Assembly (NCBI GenBank): GCA_046290815.1
Contig: JBKBUF010000036.1
Span: 1-39,326 of the forward strand
Direction: 5' to 3'
From: JBKBUF01 sp046290815
GTDB taxonomy: Bacteria > Bacteroidota > Bacteroidia > Cytophagales > Cytophagaceae
Length of the DNA stretch: 39,326 nt
Part shown: in pieces, positions 9,201 to 15,250 of the stretch
How positions within the stretch are numbered: the first letter of the stretch is position 1
Layout of the letters: every line of letters begins with the position of its first letter
The notes under the pieces: generated by a model
What the model saw: only the letters and a program-made list of their open reading frames with translations
Told to the model about the DNA's origin: nothing
Database searches by the model: none
Made by a program: the position numbers and the translations under genes

Positions 9201-11596
9201 GCTTCGTCAGCTTCTGAAGGAACATATGTAACTGAAAGTACATTATTTGATGGTATAAACACACCTGTTCCTGAACTTGTCCAGATCGCATTACCAGGCT
9301 GGCTTGAACTTCCGTTAAGCCTTACAGAATCACCACGGCATATTTGAAAATCCGGCCCTGCATTTACTACCGGAGAATTAAAGAAATTGATGGTGACCTG
9401 ATCAGGAATCCCACCGCATGGAGAACCTGTAGGTGTTAATGTCAAAACCACAAGGCCGGCGTCAGCGCCGCCGGGTGTATAAGAAGCATTTAATGTTGTT
9501 GCATCAGGAGAAAAAGTTCCGCTACCCCCAGACCATATACCTGTTGTAGTCAGGTGTACAGATCCGCTTAGCTGAATAAATGGAGTATTTACACAGACAC
9601 TTGTATCAGGTCCTGCATTGGCGGTCGCTGACCTGTTATAGGTAATTGACATTTCATCGGAGACCTGATTACATAATCCATTACCTGTGGATACAAGAGT
9701 TAAGGTAACATTTCCGGCAGTAAGTTCTGCAGGAGAAGGGCTGTAAGAAGCATTCAGAGTATTTCTGTCCGGCACGAAATTTCCGCTTCCGCCCTGCCAT
9801 TGGCCTCCTTGCGCAAAATTAACAACACCTGCTAAATTCACCACTGCTGAATTTTCACAAACTCCACGATCAGGTCCTGCATTTACATTTGGTACAGGCT
9901 GAAAGTTGATTCGCAATGTATCTGTTAAAGGCGGGCATCCGCCTGCGCTTGCCGATCTAAGCACCAGCTTCACCCAACCTAATGTTTTTTCTGCATCTGT
10001 TGGTGTATAGGTTGCATTAAGTGCATTTACTGTCGGACTGAAAGTTCCACTTCCATTTGACCATGTTCCCAAAGGAGAACCAGTTACACTTCCGCTTAAT
10101 ACATATTCGGTTTGAGATGCACATATGGTTGTATCATTCAATCCGGGGCCAGTTCTTGTTACTCTCGTCTCAGCATCTACATCAACATTTATAACAGTAT
10201 ATGATAATTCTGTTTCTATAATGTTAGCGTACCACCAGGTATTAATAGTCTCCGGACATGATGGAACGCAATTGTTAAAACCTCTGTTCCTGAATCTGTG
10301 ACAGCCTTGACTTGTACCGTTATCACATCCTGTAAGATTTACCAGACCATCCAATGCAGTTCCTGCAGTAATCTGAGAGTCATCCCAGAATAATTTAGGC
10401 CTTGTACCCGCCGCAGGTGCTACCAGTTCCACTATATATCCGTTAGGGTGATCTTCCACATCGTACAACGGAAGGTGAGTCAGACCATTATAATAATTTA
10501 TGCTGACAGGGAATGTTGTATTAGCCGGAACCAGATTACCCAAACCATCGCGGGTATTCCATGGAATACAGTTATGTCCTGTTGTAACGGAATGTATAAT
10601 TATTACATCCCGAGTATTTTGCTGATAGCCCGGTACACCATTCAGATCCAACACAATTTCCACGTCACCATTTTTATCTGTAAAGACGTTGATACATCTG
10701 CTGTTATTATCGCAACCGGAAATGTTTGGTGGCTGTGTCAGTTCACCGAATCTTCCAACAGGATAACATTCCGGGTCAGGATTATTCAGAAATATTTTGT
10801 ATTCCGGGTAAGTAACGTTACCTATTCTCGAAACCCTGTCTGCAAACATATTACCTGTATTGGTACATCCTCTGGAGTTTGCTGCGACAGTAAAACCATG
10901 CGGTTGAATACCGTTGAAATCTATAGAAGTAATAATACTGTCTTTTGCATACACATACATTTTGGCCACAAACCTGTTTGGTCCTCCATTAGTACTGAAG
11001 TCCCATGACTTTGACCAAAGTCTTCCTAGTTTCACGTTGTTTGACGCATCAGTAACTGTAATGTCAAAAAAGGTAAATAAACGCTTTGTCGGATTTATAA
11101 CTGTTGCTGAGGTTGGATTAAACTCTACATAATAATCACCGGTCATTGTCGGTGTAAACTCAATTGCATTATACCCTCCGGCACCTGCTATTTGCAGAGG
11201 ACCTGCCACAGCTGCTGCATGCGTCGGTATATAACCTAATCCTGCGTTGGGTACTCTATAGGTATTAGCTGCACCTGATGCTGTCATTCCGGGAAGTGGT
11301 ATTATCGTACCGGTAGGATCTTTCACCCGGAAAAATACATCATTATTATTTTGTCTGAATCCCATAAATACTTTTTCTCCGGGATGACAAATATGTATAT
11401 GCAAACGATGGGGTTCCGGTGCATTAAATGATGCAAAGGGACGAGTTAGTGTGTTCAAGTCAAATATCTGCAGATAACCGTGATCAGTTGCTCCAGGCAT
11501 CAACTCTTTTGTACCTTCTGCTAATATGTTTTGAAAAGAGAAAATCAAAAAACAAATTGCCAAAAGCACTCTGCTACTTTTTACAGGCTTTTCCAT
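266..11596 (-). CDS. Giant repeat-rich surface protein with T9SS type B sorting domain (SprB-like adhesin candidate)
   Basis: This is a protein of about 3776 residues. The frame opens at 11662, but the ATG at 11596 gives a proper signal peptide (MEKPVKSS, then a hydrophobic stretch ending near ILAEG). Residues about 30-475 are a Cys-containing region I do not recognise. Residues about 477-3300 hold 32 tandem repeats of about 88 residues. These have an NAGPD-x-x-x-C start, a W-T/S-x-x-GSGTFSP core, an LNATYxPS segment and a second Cys in a CNPVSD-like motif. Several further Ig/PKD-like modules follow. The last ~90 residues (FVPNAL, FNRWGEVIF, WDGTYRGE, VGVYNYLI, ending DVTLVR) match the gliding-motility-associated C-terminal domain (CHU_C), a type B T9SS sorting signal. 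It is divergent from a PorP/SprF gene. A role as an adhesin is inferred from this architecture; the ligand is unknown. Confidence 0.9.
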   Translation of the reverse strand: MEKPVKSSRVLLAICFLIFSFQNILAEGTKELMPGATDHGYLQIFDLNTLTRPFASFNAPEPHRLHIHICHPGEKVFMGFRQNNNDVFFRVKDPTGTIIPLPGMTASGAANTYRVPNAGLGYIPTHAAAVAGPLQIAGAGGYNAIEFTPTMTGDYYVEFNPTSATVINPTKRLFTFFDITVTDASNNVKLGRLWSKSWDFSTNGGPNRFVAKMYVYAKDSIITSIDFNGIQPHGFTVAANSRGCTNTGNMFADRVSRIGNVTYPEYKIFLNNPDPECYPVGRFGELTQPPNISGCDNNSRCINVFTDKNGDVEIVLDLNGVPGYQQNTRDVIIIHSVTTGHNCIPWNTRDGLGNLVPANTTFPVSINYYNGLTHLPLYDVEDHPNGYIVELVAPAAGTRPKLFWDDSQITAGTALDGLVNLTGCDNGTSQGCHRFRNRGFNNCVPSCPETINTWWYANIIETELSYTVINVDVDAETRVTRTGPGLNDTTICASQTEYVLSGSVTGSPLGTWSNGSGTFSPTVNALNATYTPTDAEKTLGWVKLVLRSASAGGCPPLTDTLRINFQPVPNVNAGPDRGVCENSAVVNLAGVVNFAQGGQWQGGSGNFVPDRNTLNASYSPSPAELTAGNVTLTLVSTGNGLCNQVSDEMSITYNRSATANAGPDTSVCVNTPFIQLSGSVHLTTTGIWSGGSGTFSPDATTLNASYTPGGADAGLVVLTLTPTGSPCGGIPDQVTINFFNSPVVNAGPDFQICRGDSVRLNGSSSQPGNAIWTSSGTGVFIPSNNVLSVTYVPSEADEALVSLNFTLAVTASGCSPVSDNAVVTYRNSPVVNLGPDITACANNATRAISGSVSPGANVVWQGSGGSFIPNVNTLNITYVPSAAEVTSGLSMLVMNGYTGDGCDPGSDTLFILYNRAPEVNAGPDIERCSNNPQVVLQGTASNASNFLWSGGNGTYSPNATSLVVTYTPTAAEIAANNLTMTLTAFAPECNPVSDNVNIIFTAPPTVDAGPDRTICFNNPSVELIGSVNGAGGGQWSGGTGTFSPSASSLVVTYIPTAAELSTGPINLVLTSTNNGTCNPVNDAVAINITPAPTVNPGPDVNVCSNNPAAALSGSVTNATGGVWSGGAGVYSPSENQLTITYTPTTSEVSAGNVVLTLTTTGNGICNPESATVRINFTPPPTVDAGNGSSVCANTPGFGLNGTVTVATGGVWSGGSGIFTPGNTSLNASYRPSVGEIQAGSVTLTLTSTGNGNCNSVSDVVTFNIVPAPVVSAGPDQYVCGADASFVFNNAILENAQGVIWTTNGTGTFTPGPNVINATYNISAADKVAGTINFTVTTTGAAPCENISDQSVVTFTNVPFINAGPAQYVCTNDLPVRLNATGSPATWSGGGGSFSPNNSTMNAFYQPSAGEISSGSVTLTATTIPSGSCPSVSDNVTIFFPTGPTVNAGPDQTICGNNLRVPLNGSVQNTSGGFWSTNGTGTFVPNNTALNATYFPSSADTSAGSIIITLTSVGNDTCSLVSDQMRVTFLPLIRVNAGPDRTVCADIGGITLNATVANASGGSWTGGSGTYNPSNNSPSVTYIPTVAERAAGSLTFTYQIPASATCLAVSDEVTYTLTPAPTVNAGPDQTVCADIRSVTMAGTFTVSAGAVWTSSGSGYFAPDNISPTASYFPSPADTTTGSVVITYTTTGNGTCNPVSDQMTVTFNSVPRVITGPTQNICADVNSIVLNGQILNSTGGTWTSTGTGTFSPNANAVNVTYNPTSSDLSGGVLTFTLTSTATPVCASRFERVSVNIRPRPIVNAGPDLSACSSNPVVNLNGTIRNAGGVAWSTSGNGTFGSTTSLNTNYSITADDIAAGNVTITLTSTDHGTCNPVSDQLVLNIIPQPQVDAGPDIIVCADTLRLNVTGTSQNTLTTNWTSSGSGTFVPSRNNLAIHYQLSAADRSAGNITLTLTGTGFSPCGNVSDQMQINITPSVTVNAGPDRTLCADVTAVPLNAQLTVASGQVWSTSGSGTFTPDASALNPTYVPSDNDKNAGLVTLTLRTTGNGNCRPASDQMNISFTPVPVVNPGTDVTVCENITSIPLSGSVTIATGGVWATSGSGIFSPSSNNLSTNYLPSNADKAAGQIRISLTSTGNGLCNPVSDTITVFFRNLPAVNPMPDQSVCADANGVTITPSIANASGGVWSTAGSGTFAPGVNSTSVTYVPSAADRAAASVNLTFTTVGNGVCPPASAVVRINVQPLPVVNAGPDQTVCADAEEVRLEGVVQNASGAIWSYSGAGSVSPSNTTLTGAYAFTQSDIDNGQVVFVLTSTGNGLCNPVTDQMILRITPAPTVDAGPEMRVCADVTDVEINGVITVATGGEWTTFGSGTFSPSETSLATSYIPSNQDKTDGSVLLKLTTMGNGNCSFYEDTIRIIFDSSPVANAGPDKTVCVTDLPIRLEASGTTGTWSNGNGTFTPGPTAMNGTYMPTAAEITATSITLTFTSSTSGTCPITADDVTFTIIPGPTINAGSDIMACTNTSGVALNGNVSAGPPTWITTGTGNFLPNNATLNATYVPGVNDKINGEVTLYLASTSNGLCRQRRDTVVIRFENEPRVFAGFDQTACADVPLFNLSGSAQNYSSVNWSTTGNGSIGSSSNLAATYTPSGTERDNSSTVVLTLTANGLSVCNPVTSEVRLSMTPRPVVTVGPDQNVCVTVNRINLTGNVTVASGGTWETSGSGHFAPNNQAMNASYIPSSTDKTGTVTLTLTSTGNGTCQPVDRSLTVSFDQLPVVSAGNNDTICNSSNAGIPLTGTITHSTIDTWTTFGSGTFNPPSGSLNVTYSPSEQDKLNQAVSLMLTSLSNGACPPVSAYKSIIIKPDPLADAGPDQRLCITAQQVELKGMVENSSGGVWTTNGQGSFSPNNTTLNASYIPSGNDFINGVTLTLTTVADPVCGSHNDQLGLQFFAAPTANAGQDTIICSDVNTVPVRGIVTNSSHSVWTSSGSGTYTPSSNMLVSNYHPSATDVSAGIITLTLTAYLEDICPPATDQKQVTVIVKPTVIMPPAMQVCETAGSISVSSNITGATNISWSTTGNGTFLNGNTANPTYIPGTTDAAAGIVNLIVTASNASCEPVTGSFSIEFMKVPEVYAGPDRNLCADVRTVALQGEVVNSNGIIWSTLGTGQFSPGTINLATTYHPSTADTTSGSVRIVLAATSSYCPPARDTLTISFQSVPMTSATAQIMCDISAGADLQGQVINAQGGQWVSSGTGVFSPNEFALTVKYHPSAADLAAGQVTLSLTSTGNGLCQSHTSQVGLIVAPAPVANAGADQYICRNSSTQFLGLNSGYDGYQWTDLSGTVLANTQNLNLSSVGNDQTVVLTVRDNRGCFTRDTATVVVYDPPSFTLPPHFCYSDTLIIYAGPQNIPNVPGIFQWYQNGVLMFGQNRAFLSVPTAGNYSILFSYGNCTSSAPTQVTAPPVITSNNVVSCVNKPVSITATSNATNATYAWETGQSGTNLTTIVVVAPIDTTFYTVTVTDNRGCSSRDSVRLISVPTPRFVIKDSAFCANELATFVARPINITNIDSLPISYTWFKNGTPLNHTLESLTITENGSYSVLVKIGDCDTTLVSNVELKVVPRVTLPDQLKFCKEDNRPVTLDAGPGMTYIWSPVSDTTRIIQVNEPGMYHVTVINEFNCRNSDSVLIRDICPPRVFVPNALIPGHHTKGNLDIFGKYYTNFKILVFNRWGEVIFASSDPGATWDGTYRGEIMPVGVYNYLITYEGLDEQYRGPYQIKGDVTLVR
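1690..10165 (-). repeat. 32 diverged ~264-bp coding repeats in the giant gene
   Basis: I counted 32 successive units of about 85-90 codons by eye from the translated protein. They keep two cysteines per unit (one after NAGPDxxx, one before the NPVSD-like motif), the GSGTFSP core and a PxPTV linker. The units differ clearly from one another in sequence, so they are old duplications. The conserved Cys pair suggests one disulphide per domain in the exported protein. Confidence 0.85.
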
Positions 11597-11846
11597 AAAC
11601 TGTAAATTTAAGTTTAACAAAAACCAGGTAGTAAATTTTATTTTATTAGTTATACGTATCAATTTTCAATCCCGGTCTACTTCTACAAACAATTATTTTA
11701 ATTCTTACAAAAATCGGTGAATTTCCGTAACTTTCGGATAAAAATCACATTAGATTCTTTAAATTTAAATATAATATTTTTTTTTAATTTATATATTTAC
11801 TCAAAATACTATAATAAAAAAGTTGTTTAAAAAACATATTATATAG

Positions 11847-12881
11847 GTGAATCGGGCCAGGGTAACATTTATTAAAATTGTATTATTCTTCGGATGCATA
11901 AGTTCCATTATGGAATTACGTGGGCAGGACATTCAATTTTCCCAGTTTTATTCCGCTCCCTTATATGTCAATCCTGCCTTTGCAGGCAGTGCTCATAAGG
12001 ACAGAATCATACTTCATCAAAGACTACAATGGCCTAAACTTACTGGTAAATACATAACAAGCCTTATCTCTGCTGACACATACTTTCCAAAATACAAGAG
12101 TGGCTTAGGTATATTAGCAATTAAAGACTGGCAGGGAGATAATACTATAACAAGTACAGAAATAGGAATTCAATATTCATATGAACTATATCTTAATGAA
12201 AGATATACTTTCAGACCAGGTTTACAAATGAGTTATGTTAACAGATCCATCAACTACGCCAGCCTCAGGTTTCCTGATCAGTTTGACGATGATCAGGGAT
12301 ACTTCGGGCCCGGTAACAGCGGTAGTGACAGAATACATTATGCAGATGCTTCTGCAGGTGGTATATTTTATGATGATAAAATGTGGTTTGGGGTTGCAGT
12401 TTCGCACCTGAACAGGCCAAATCAAAGTTTTATTGGTGATGTAGCAAGACTACCCGTCAAATATTCCTTTACTGCAGGATATACCATCAATATTGACAAT
12501 AATGAAGTTGGTTCTATTATGGAAAAACCTCAGATTACTTTAGTTCCGACGGTGCATTATAAGTTTCAAGGAAAGTCAGATCAGGTAGACTTCGGTTTCT
12601 TTGGTATATATGATCAACTTATTTTTGGAGCATGGTATAGAGGTCTTGAAGTAAAAAGGTATCAGAGAAATATTCAGAACAATGAAAGTATGATTCTGCT
12701 TGCTGGTTGGAAATATCAGGATATCTCTTTCATGTATAGTTACGATTTTACTATTTCTAAACTTACACCAGCTAGGACCGGTGGGAGTCACGAGTTTAAT
12801 ATTACATATGTGAGAAATAAAAAGAAGAGAAAAAAACCTATGAAACGGATGCCATGTCCAAACTTCTACAAAGATTTCTGA
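11847..12881 (+). CDS. PorP/SprF family T9SS outer-membrane protein
   Basis: The 344-residue protein has the family hallmark just after the signal peptide: QDIQFSQFYSAPLYVNPAFAG. It then runs as the usual beta-barrel-type sequence for the whole family length, ending in a basic tail (KKKRKKPMKRMP). A stop codon (TAG) lies immediately before the GTG at 11847. Starting at that GTG keeps the hydrophobic signal segment, whereas the next ATG (codon 22) would remove it, so GTG is preferred. In flavobacteria, SprF is needed to export and anchor the type B cargo SprB. This gene stands head to head with the giant type B protein, which suggests a dedicated partner. The divergent spacer of about 250 bp probably carries both promoters. 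The family call is firm; the pairing is inference. Confidence 0.92.
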   Translation: MNRARVTFIKIVLFFGCISSIMELRGQDIQFSQFYSAPLYVNPAFAGSAHKDRIILHQRLQWPKLTGKYITSLISADTYFPKYKSGLGILAIKDWQGDNTITSTEIGIQYSYELYLNERYTFRPGLQMSYVNRSINYASLRFPDQFDDDQGYFGPGNSGSDRIHYADASAGGIFYDDKMWFGVAVSHLNRPNQSFIGDVARLPVKYSFTAGYTINIDNNEVGSIMEKPQITLVPTVHYKFQGKSDQVDFGFFGIYDQLIFGAWYRGLEVKRYQRNIQNNESMILLAGWKYQDISFMYSYDFTISKLTPARTGGSHEFNITYVRNKKKRKKPMKRMPCPNFYKDF

Positions 12882-12883
12882 TG

Positions 12884-13189
12884 TTAGTGAATGTAAAATT
12901 TATATTCTCCTGAGGGCTTCTTATTCTTTTTGACCTTACTGATCTTTGTATTAGCTTCTTCTATTTCCCTTACCTCCTTCTCTCTGGCCTTCCTTGCTGC
13001 TTTAAAATTCTTCTCTTTATTCTTTTCATTTTGATCTACAACCTTTTTAGCTGTATTGTAATGGTAACCTTTAAGCTTCTCCTTCTCAGCTCCGTCCATA
13101 GCATAAAAATTTGTTACACAAGAGTACAACCCCGACGTCATTAACAGCAACAAAAATTTACCTGCAATTGAAATCTTTTTTAAGTACAT
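12884..13189 (-). CDS. Small lipoprotein with charged KE-rich tail
   Basis: The frame opens at 13243, but the ATG at 13189 (MYLKKISIAGKF) starts a clean lipoprotein signal peptide. Its lipobox is LYSC, giving about 101 residues. After the Cys, roughly 80 residues are strongly charged (KEKEK, ARKAREKEVREIEEAN) and probably helical or coiled-coil. I do not recognise a family. It lies tail to tail with the PorP/SprF gene, with 2 bp between stop codons, and its 5' end diverges from the methyltransferase gene. It could be an accessory of the PorP/SprF protein, but only position suggests this. Confidence 0.7.
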   Translation of the reverse strand: MYLKKISIAGKFLLLLMTSGLYSCVTNFYAMDGAEKEKLKGYHYNTAKKVVDQNEKNKEKNFKAARKAREKEVREIEEANTKISKVKKNKKPSGEYKFYIH

Positions 13190-13269
13190 TGTGCTTAATA
13201 AAATTTTTACAACTTCTAATCTAGCTTTTTTAAATTTAACCACAAAGTATTATACGTACAAAAACACTT

Positions 13270-13914
13270 ATGGATCCGAAAGAATTGGCAAGACAACTTA
13301 GAAAACCTGAGGGTGAAACAGGTATAACAGTTGCAAATAATATGAATAAAGGAAATGCCCTTATCATTAACCTGACACTCTCATGCATGGAGATACAAAA
13401 TGGAGATCACATACTGGAAATCGGTTTCGGAAATGGTAAACATATTCCGGATTTTGTCAATTCAGGGAATAACATAAAATATAAGGGCGTGGATTTTTCC
13501 CAAACAATGGTGAAAGAAGCATCAGAGCATAATGCAACCTTGATAGATAATGGAACTGTGGAAATAAAGTACGGCAATGTTTCGCAAATTCCTTTTGAAG
13601 ATTATTCATTTGACAAAGTATTTACAGTAAATACACTTTACTTCTGGGAAACCCCTAAAAAGGATATAAAAGAAATATACAGAGTTTTAAAAAATAAGGG
13701 TAAGGCATACATCAGCATCAGACCAAGACACATTGTAGAGGACCTTGAATTCACTAAAAACATATTTACACTTTACAGCAGAGAAGATGTGATTACCCTG
13801 ATGAATGATGCCGGATTTAAAAATATTCAGGATGCCTATCTGGAAGAGCCGGAAATAGAATTTCAGGGACGCAAGATGAAGTTCGCAGGATTATGTGTGT
13901 GGGGAGAAAAGTAA
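13270..13914 (+). CDS. Class I SAM-dependent methyltransferase (Methyltransf_11/25 type)
   Basis: The 214-residue protein has the Rossmann-fold SAM-binding signature: motif I ILEIGFGNGKHI at about residues 59-70, an acidic end of strand 2 (YKGVDFSQTMVKEA), and the post-motif region FDKVFTVNTLYFWETP followed by YRVLKNKGKAYI. There is no signal peptide, so it is cytoplasmic. The ATG at 13270 is preceded by an A-rich leader and the 9-mer TTATACGTA at 13250. The substrate cannot be read from the sequence. A sequence of this kind can methylate small molecules or quinone-type lipids. The gene is monocistronic and convergent with the EamA gene. Confidence 0.88.
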   Translation: MDPKELARQLRKPEGETGITVANNMNKGNALIINLTLSCMEIQNGDHILEIGFGNGKHIPDFVNSGNNIKYKGVDFSQTMVKEASEHNATLIDNGTVEIKYGNVSQIPFEDYSFDKVFTVNTLYFWETPKKDIKEIYRVLKNKGKAYISIRPRHIVEDLEFTKNIFTLYSREDVITLMNDAGFKNIQDAYLEEPEIEFQGRKMKFAGLCVWGEK

Positions 13915-13917
13915 AGG

Positions 13918-13971
13918 ATCTTCACACAAAGATTTCTTCCTTTATCAAGTTTCGAATCTTTGCGTGAAGAT
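13918..13971. terminator. Long hairpin between convergent methyltransferase and EamA genes
   Basis: Arms 13918-13934 and 13955-13971 (ATCTTCACACAAAGATT and AATCTTTGCGTGAAGAT) pair over 17 bp, with one mismatch that becomes a G-U pair in the minus-strand RNA. The loop is 20 nt. It starts 4 nt beyond both stop codons. There is no strong U run, so it may be a bidirectional 3'-end hairpin or a dispersed palindromic element rather than a classical terminator. Confidence 0.6.
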
Positions 13972-13975
13972 TTAC

Positions 13976-14911
13976 TTAACTATTTCCTTTTGTCATAATT
14001 AATACCACTGCTGAAATAATCATTACCCCGGATATTAATACACTCGCATTGAAAGGTTCACCTCCTATAAGTGTTCCCAGCAATACTGCGATAACAGGAT
14101 TAACATACGCATAGGTAGATACCTTGGAAGGAGAAACAGACCTGGTAAGATAACTATATGCTGAATAACCTACCACTGATCCGAAAATTACAAGGTATCC
14201 AAATGCAAAGTATGATCTGTCTGAAATATTTGCAAGATCAAAGCTATTCCACTCCCCTGTGAAAACAGAAATTACCAGTAGTATTACTGATGCGCTGATC
14301 ATTTGCATACTTGTGGATCTTGCAGGTGAAGTTGGCAAATCCGCTTTCACTGCATACAATGATCCTGCAGCCCAGCCCAAGGTTGAAATCATGATTACAA
14401 AGAATCCCATGGGATCTACACTACTGATTCCATTAAACACTGAAGGTCCCATTAGCATTAGCATTCCGGAAAAAGCCAATACCATGGCAATCCATAAAAC
14501 ATAATGAAATCCCTTCCTTTCCCTAAAAACCATTTGTAATAATACTACCCATAGCGGTTCAATGGTAATAAGCAAAGCAGCGATACCGGATGGTACTTTT
14601 TGTTCTGCCCATACCAATCCGCCATTACCTATAACTATAAGGAGAAATCCGACAATAGTAGAATTCTTCCAGTTTTTCCAATTAGCCTTAGGGGCATTGC
14701 TGTATTGTGCAACAGCATGCAAAATTAATCCCGCTATCAGCACCCTGACACCTGACATAATAAAAGGAGGAAATGTTTCAATGGCGTACTTTATACCTAG
14801 ATAAGTGGATCCCCAAATGACATAGACGGCAAAAAATGCCATGATAATAATTGTGCGTTCAGACAGTTTAATTCTCGATAAAAACCGTTCACCAGAAACT
14901 AAATTTTCCAT
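13976..14911 (-). CDS. EamA/DMT family exporter
   Basis: From the ATG at 14911 this is a 311-residue, roughly ten-helix membrane protein with two EamA halves: IIIMAFFAVYVIWGSTYLGIKYAIETFPPFI at the start, and a second half after residue ~160 ending in VNPVIAVLLGTLIGGEPFNASV. The frame stays open to 14980, but that would read across a terminator hairpin. The 14911 ATG has a strong Shine-Dalgarno site (GGAGG, 5 nt upstream), rare for Bacteroidota, which decides the start. The family exports metabolites, including amino acids and nucleotide-related compounds; the substrate here is unknown. Expression is probably controlled by the leader ORF and tandem terminators upstream (14966-15143). Confidence 0.9.
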   Translation of the reverse strand: MENLVSGERFLSRIKLSERTIIIMAFFAVYVIWGSTYLGIKYAIETFPPFIMSGVRVLIAGLILHAVAQYSNAPKANWKNWKNSTIVGFLLIVIGNGGLVWAEQKVPSGIAALLITIEPLWVVLLQMVFRERKGFHYVLWIAMVLAFSGMLMLMGPSVFNGISSVDPMGFFVIMISTLGWAAGSLYAVKADLPTSPARSTSMQMISASVILLVISVFTGEWNSFDLANISDRSYFAFGYLVIFGSVVGYSAYSYLTRSVSPSKVSTYAYVNPVIAVLLGTLIGGEPFNASVLISGVMIISAVVLIMTKGNS

Positions 14912-14915
14912 AATT

Positions 14916-14920
14916 CCTCC
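14916..14920 (-). promoter_or_regulatory. Strong Shine-Dalgarno site of the EamA gene
   Basis: The minus strand reads GGAGGAATT directly before ATG at 14911. This fixes the start codon downstream of the tandem terminators and differs from the A-rich leaders before most genes in the window. Confidence 0.85.
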
Positions 14921-14965
14921 TTTTGATTTTAACTCATGTTTATTTAAAGTTTGATTAAATAAAAT

Positions 14966-14988
14966 AAAAAAGCCCGGCAAAGCGGGCT
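14966..14988 (-). terminator. Second tandem terminator in the EamA leader
   Basis: A 6-bp GC-rich stem (AGCCCG at 14971-14976 with CGGGCT at 14983-14988) is followed on the minus strand by six Ts and more T-rich sequence. It lies 55 nt upstream of the EamA start codon and shares its stem sequence with the first terminator. Confidence 0.85.
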
Positions 14989-14989
14989 A

Positions 14990-15018
14990 TAAAAAAAGCC
15001 CGGAATAAGTTCCGGGCT
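14990..15018 (-). terminator. First tandem terminator in the EamA leader
   Basis: A perfect 9-bp stem (14997-15005 with 15010-15018, AGCCCGGAA/TTCCGGGCT) with a 4-nt loop is followed on the minus strand by seven Ts. Its 5' arm (CCGGAAC in RNA, 15015-15009) can alternatively pair with GTTCCGG inside the leader ORF (15059-15053). Confidence 0.88.
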
Positions 15019-15045
15019 ATGAATATTATTATAATTTAAATATCA

Positions 15046-15120
15046 TCATATACCGGAACCGGAGCAGCCCTTAGCAGGGACCGCCGATACTTTTACCCAT
15101 GTATGTGATGTTATCCTCAT
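15046..15120 (-). CDS. 24-residue leader peptide ORF upstream of EamA
   Basis: ATG at 15120 to TGA at 15046 encodes 24 residues beginning MRITSHTW and ending KGCSGSGI. A TATGTTTG box lies 15 nt upstream of the ATG, and two intrinsic terminators follow its stop by about 30 nt. The frame was too short for ordinary gene calling. The Gly-Cys-Ser-Gly-Ser-Gly end lies over the segment that could pair with the terminator arm, as expected for an attenuator leader peptide. It could instead be part of a structured non-coding RNA, or a short free-standing peptide gene. I do not recognise the peptide. Confidence 0.5.
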   Translation of the reverse strand: MRITSHTWVKVSAVPAKGCSGSGI

Positions 15121-15135
15121 TTGTTCTATTTTTTA

Positions 15136-15143
15136 CAAACATA
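15136..15143 (-). promoter_or_regulatory. Bacteroidota-type -7 box for the leader transcript
   Basis: The minus strand reads TATGTTTG, a full match to TAnnTTTG. A good -33 TTG is not seen at the usual distance (a TGG lies about 20 nt upstream). Transcription would begin near 15130, giving a very short 5' end before the ATG at 15120. Confidence 0.5.
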
Positions 15144-15250
15144 ATAAAGTTCATCGGAAAATCCAGATAATGATAAAAATTTATTTTAGAAAAATTTGTG
15201 TAGAGGAAATTATCATACCTAAAATTAACCGCACTTATGTAATATAACTG

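Noticed and set aside
14912..14980. N-terminal extension of the EamA protein starting at 14980
   Set aside because: It would translate through the second terminator hairpin. The strong ribosome site places the start at 14911.
14966..15143. A known riboswitch class in the EamA leader
   Set aside because: I could not match the sequence to the conserved cores of riboswitches I remember. A covariance-model search would be needed to overturn this.
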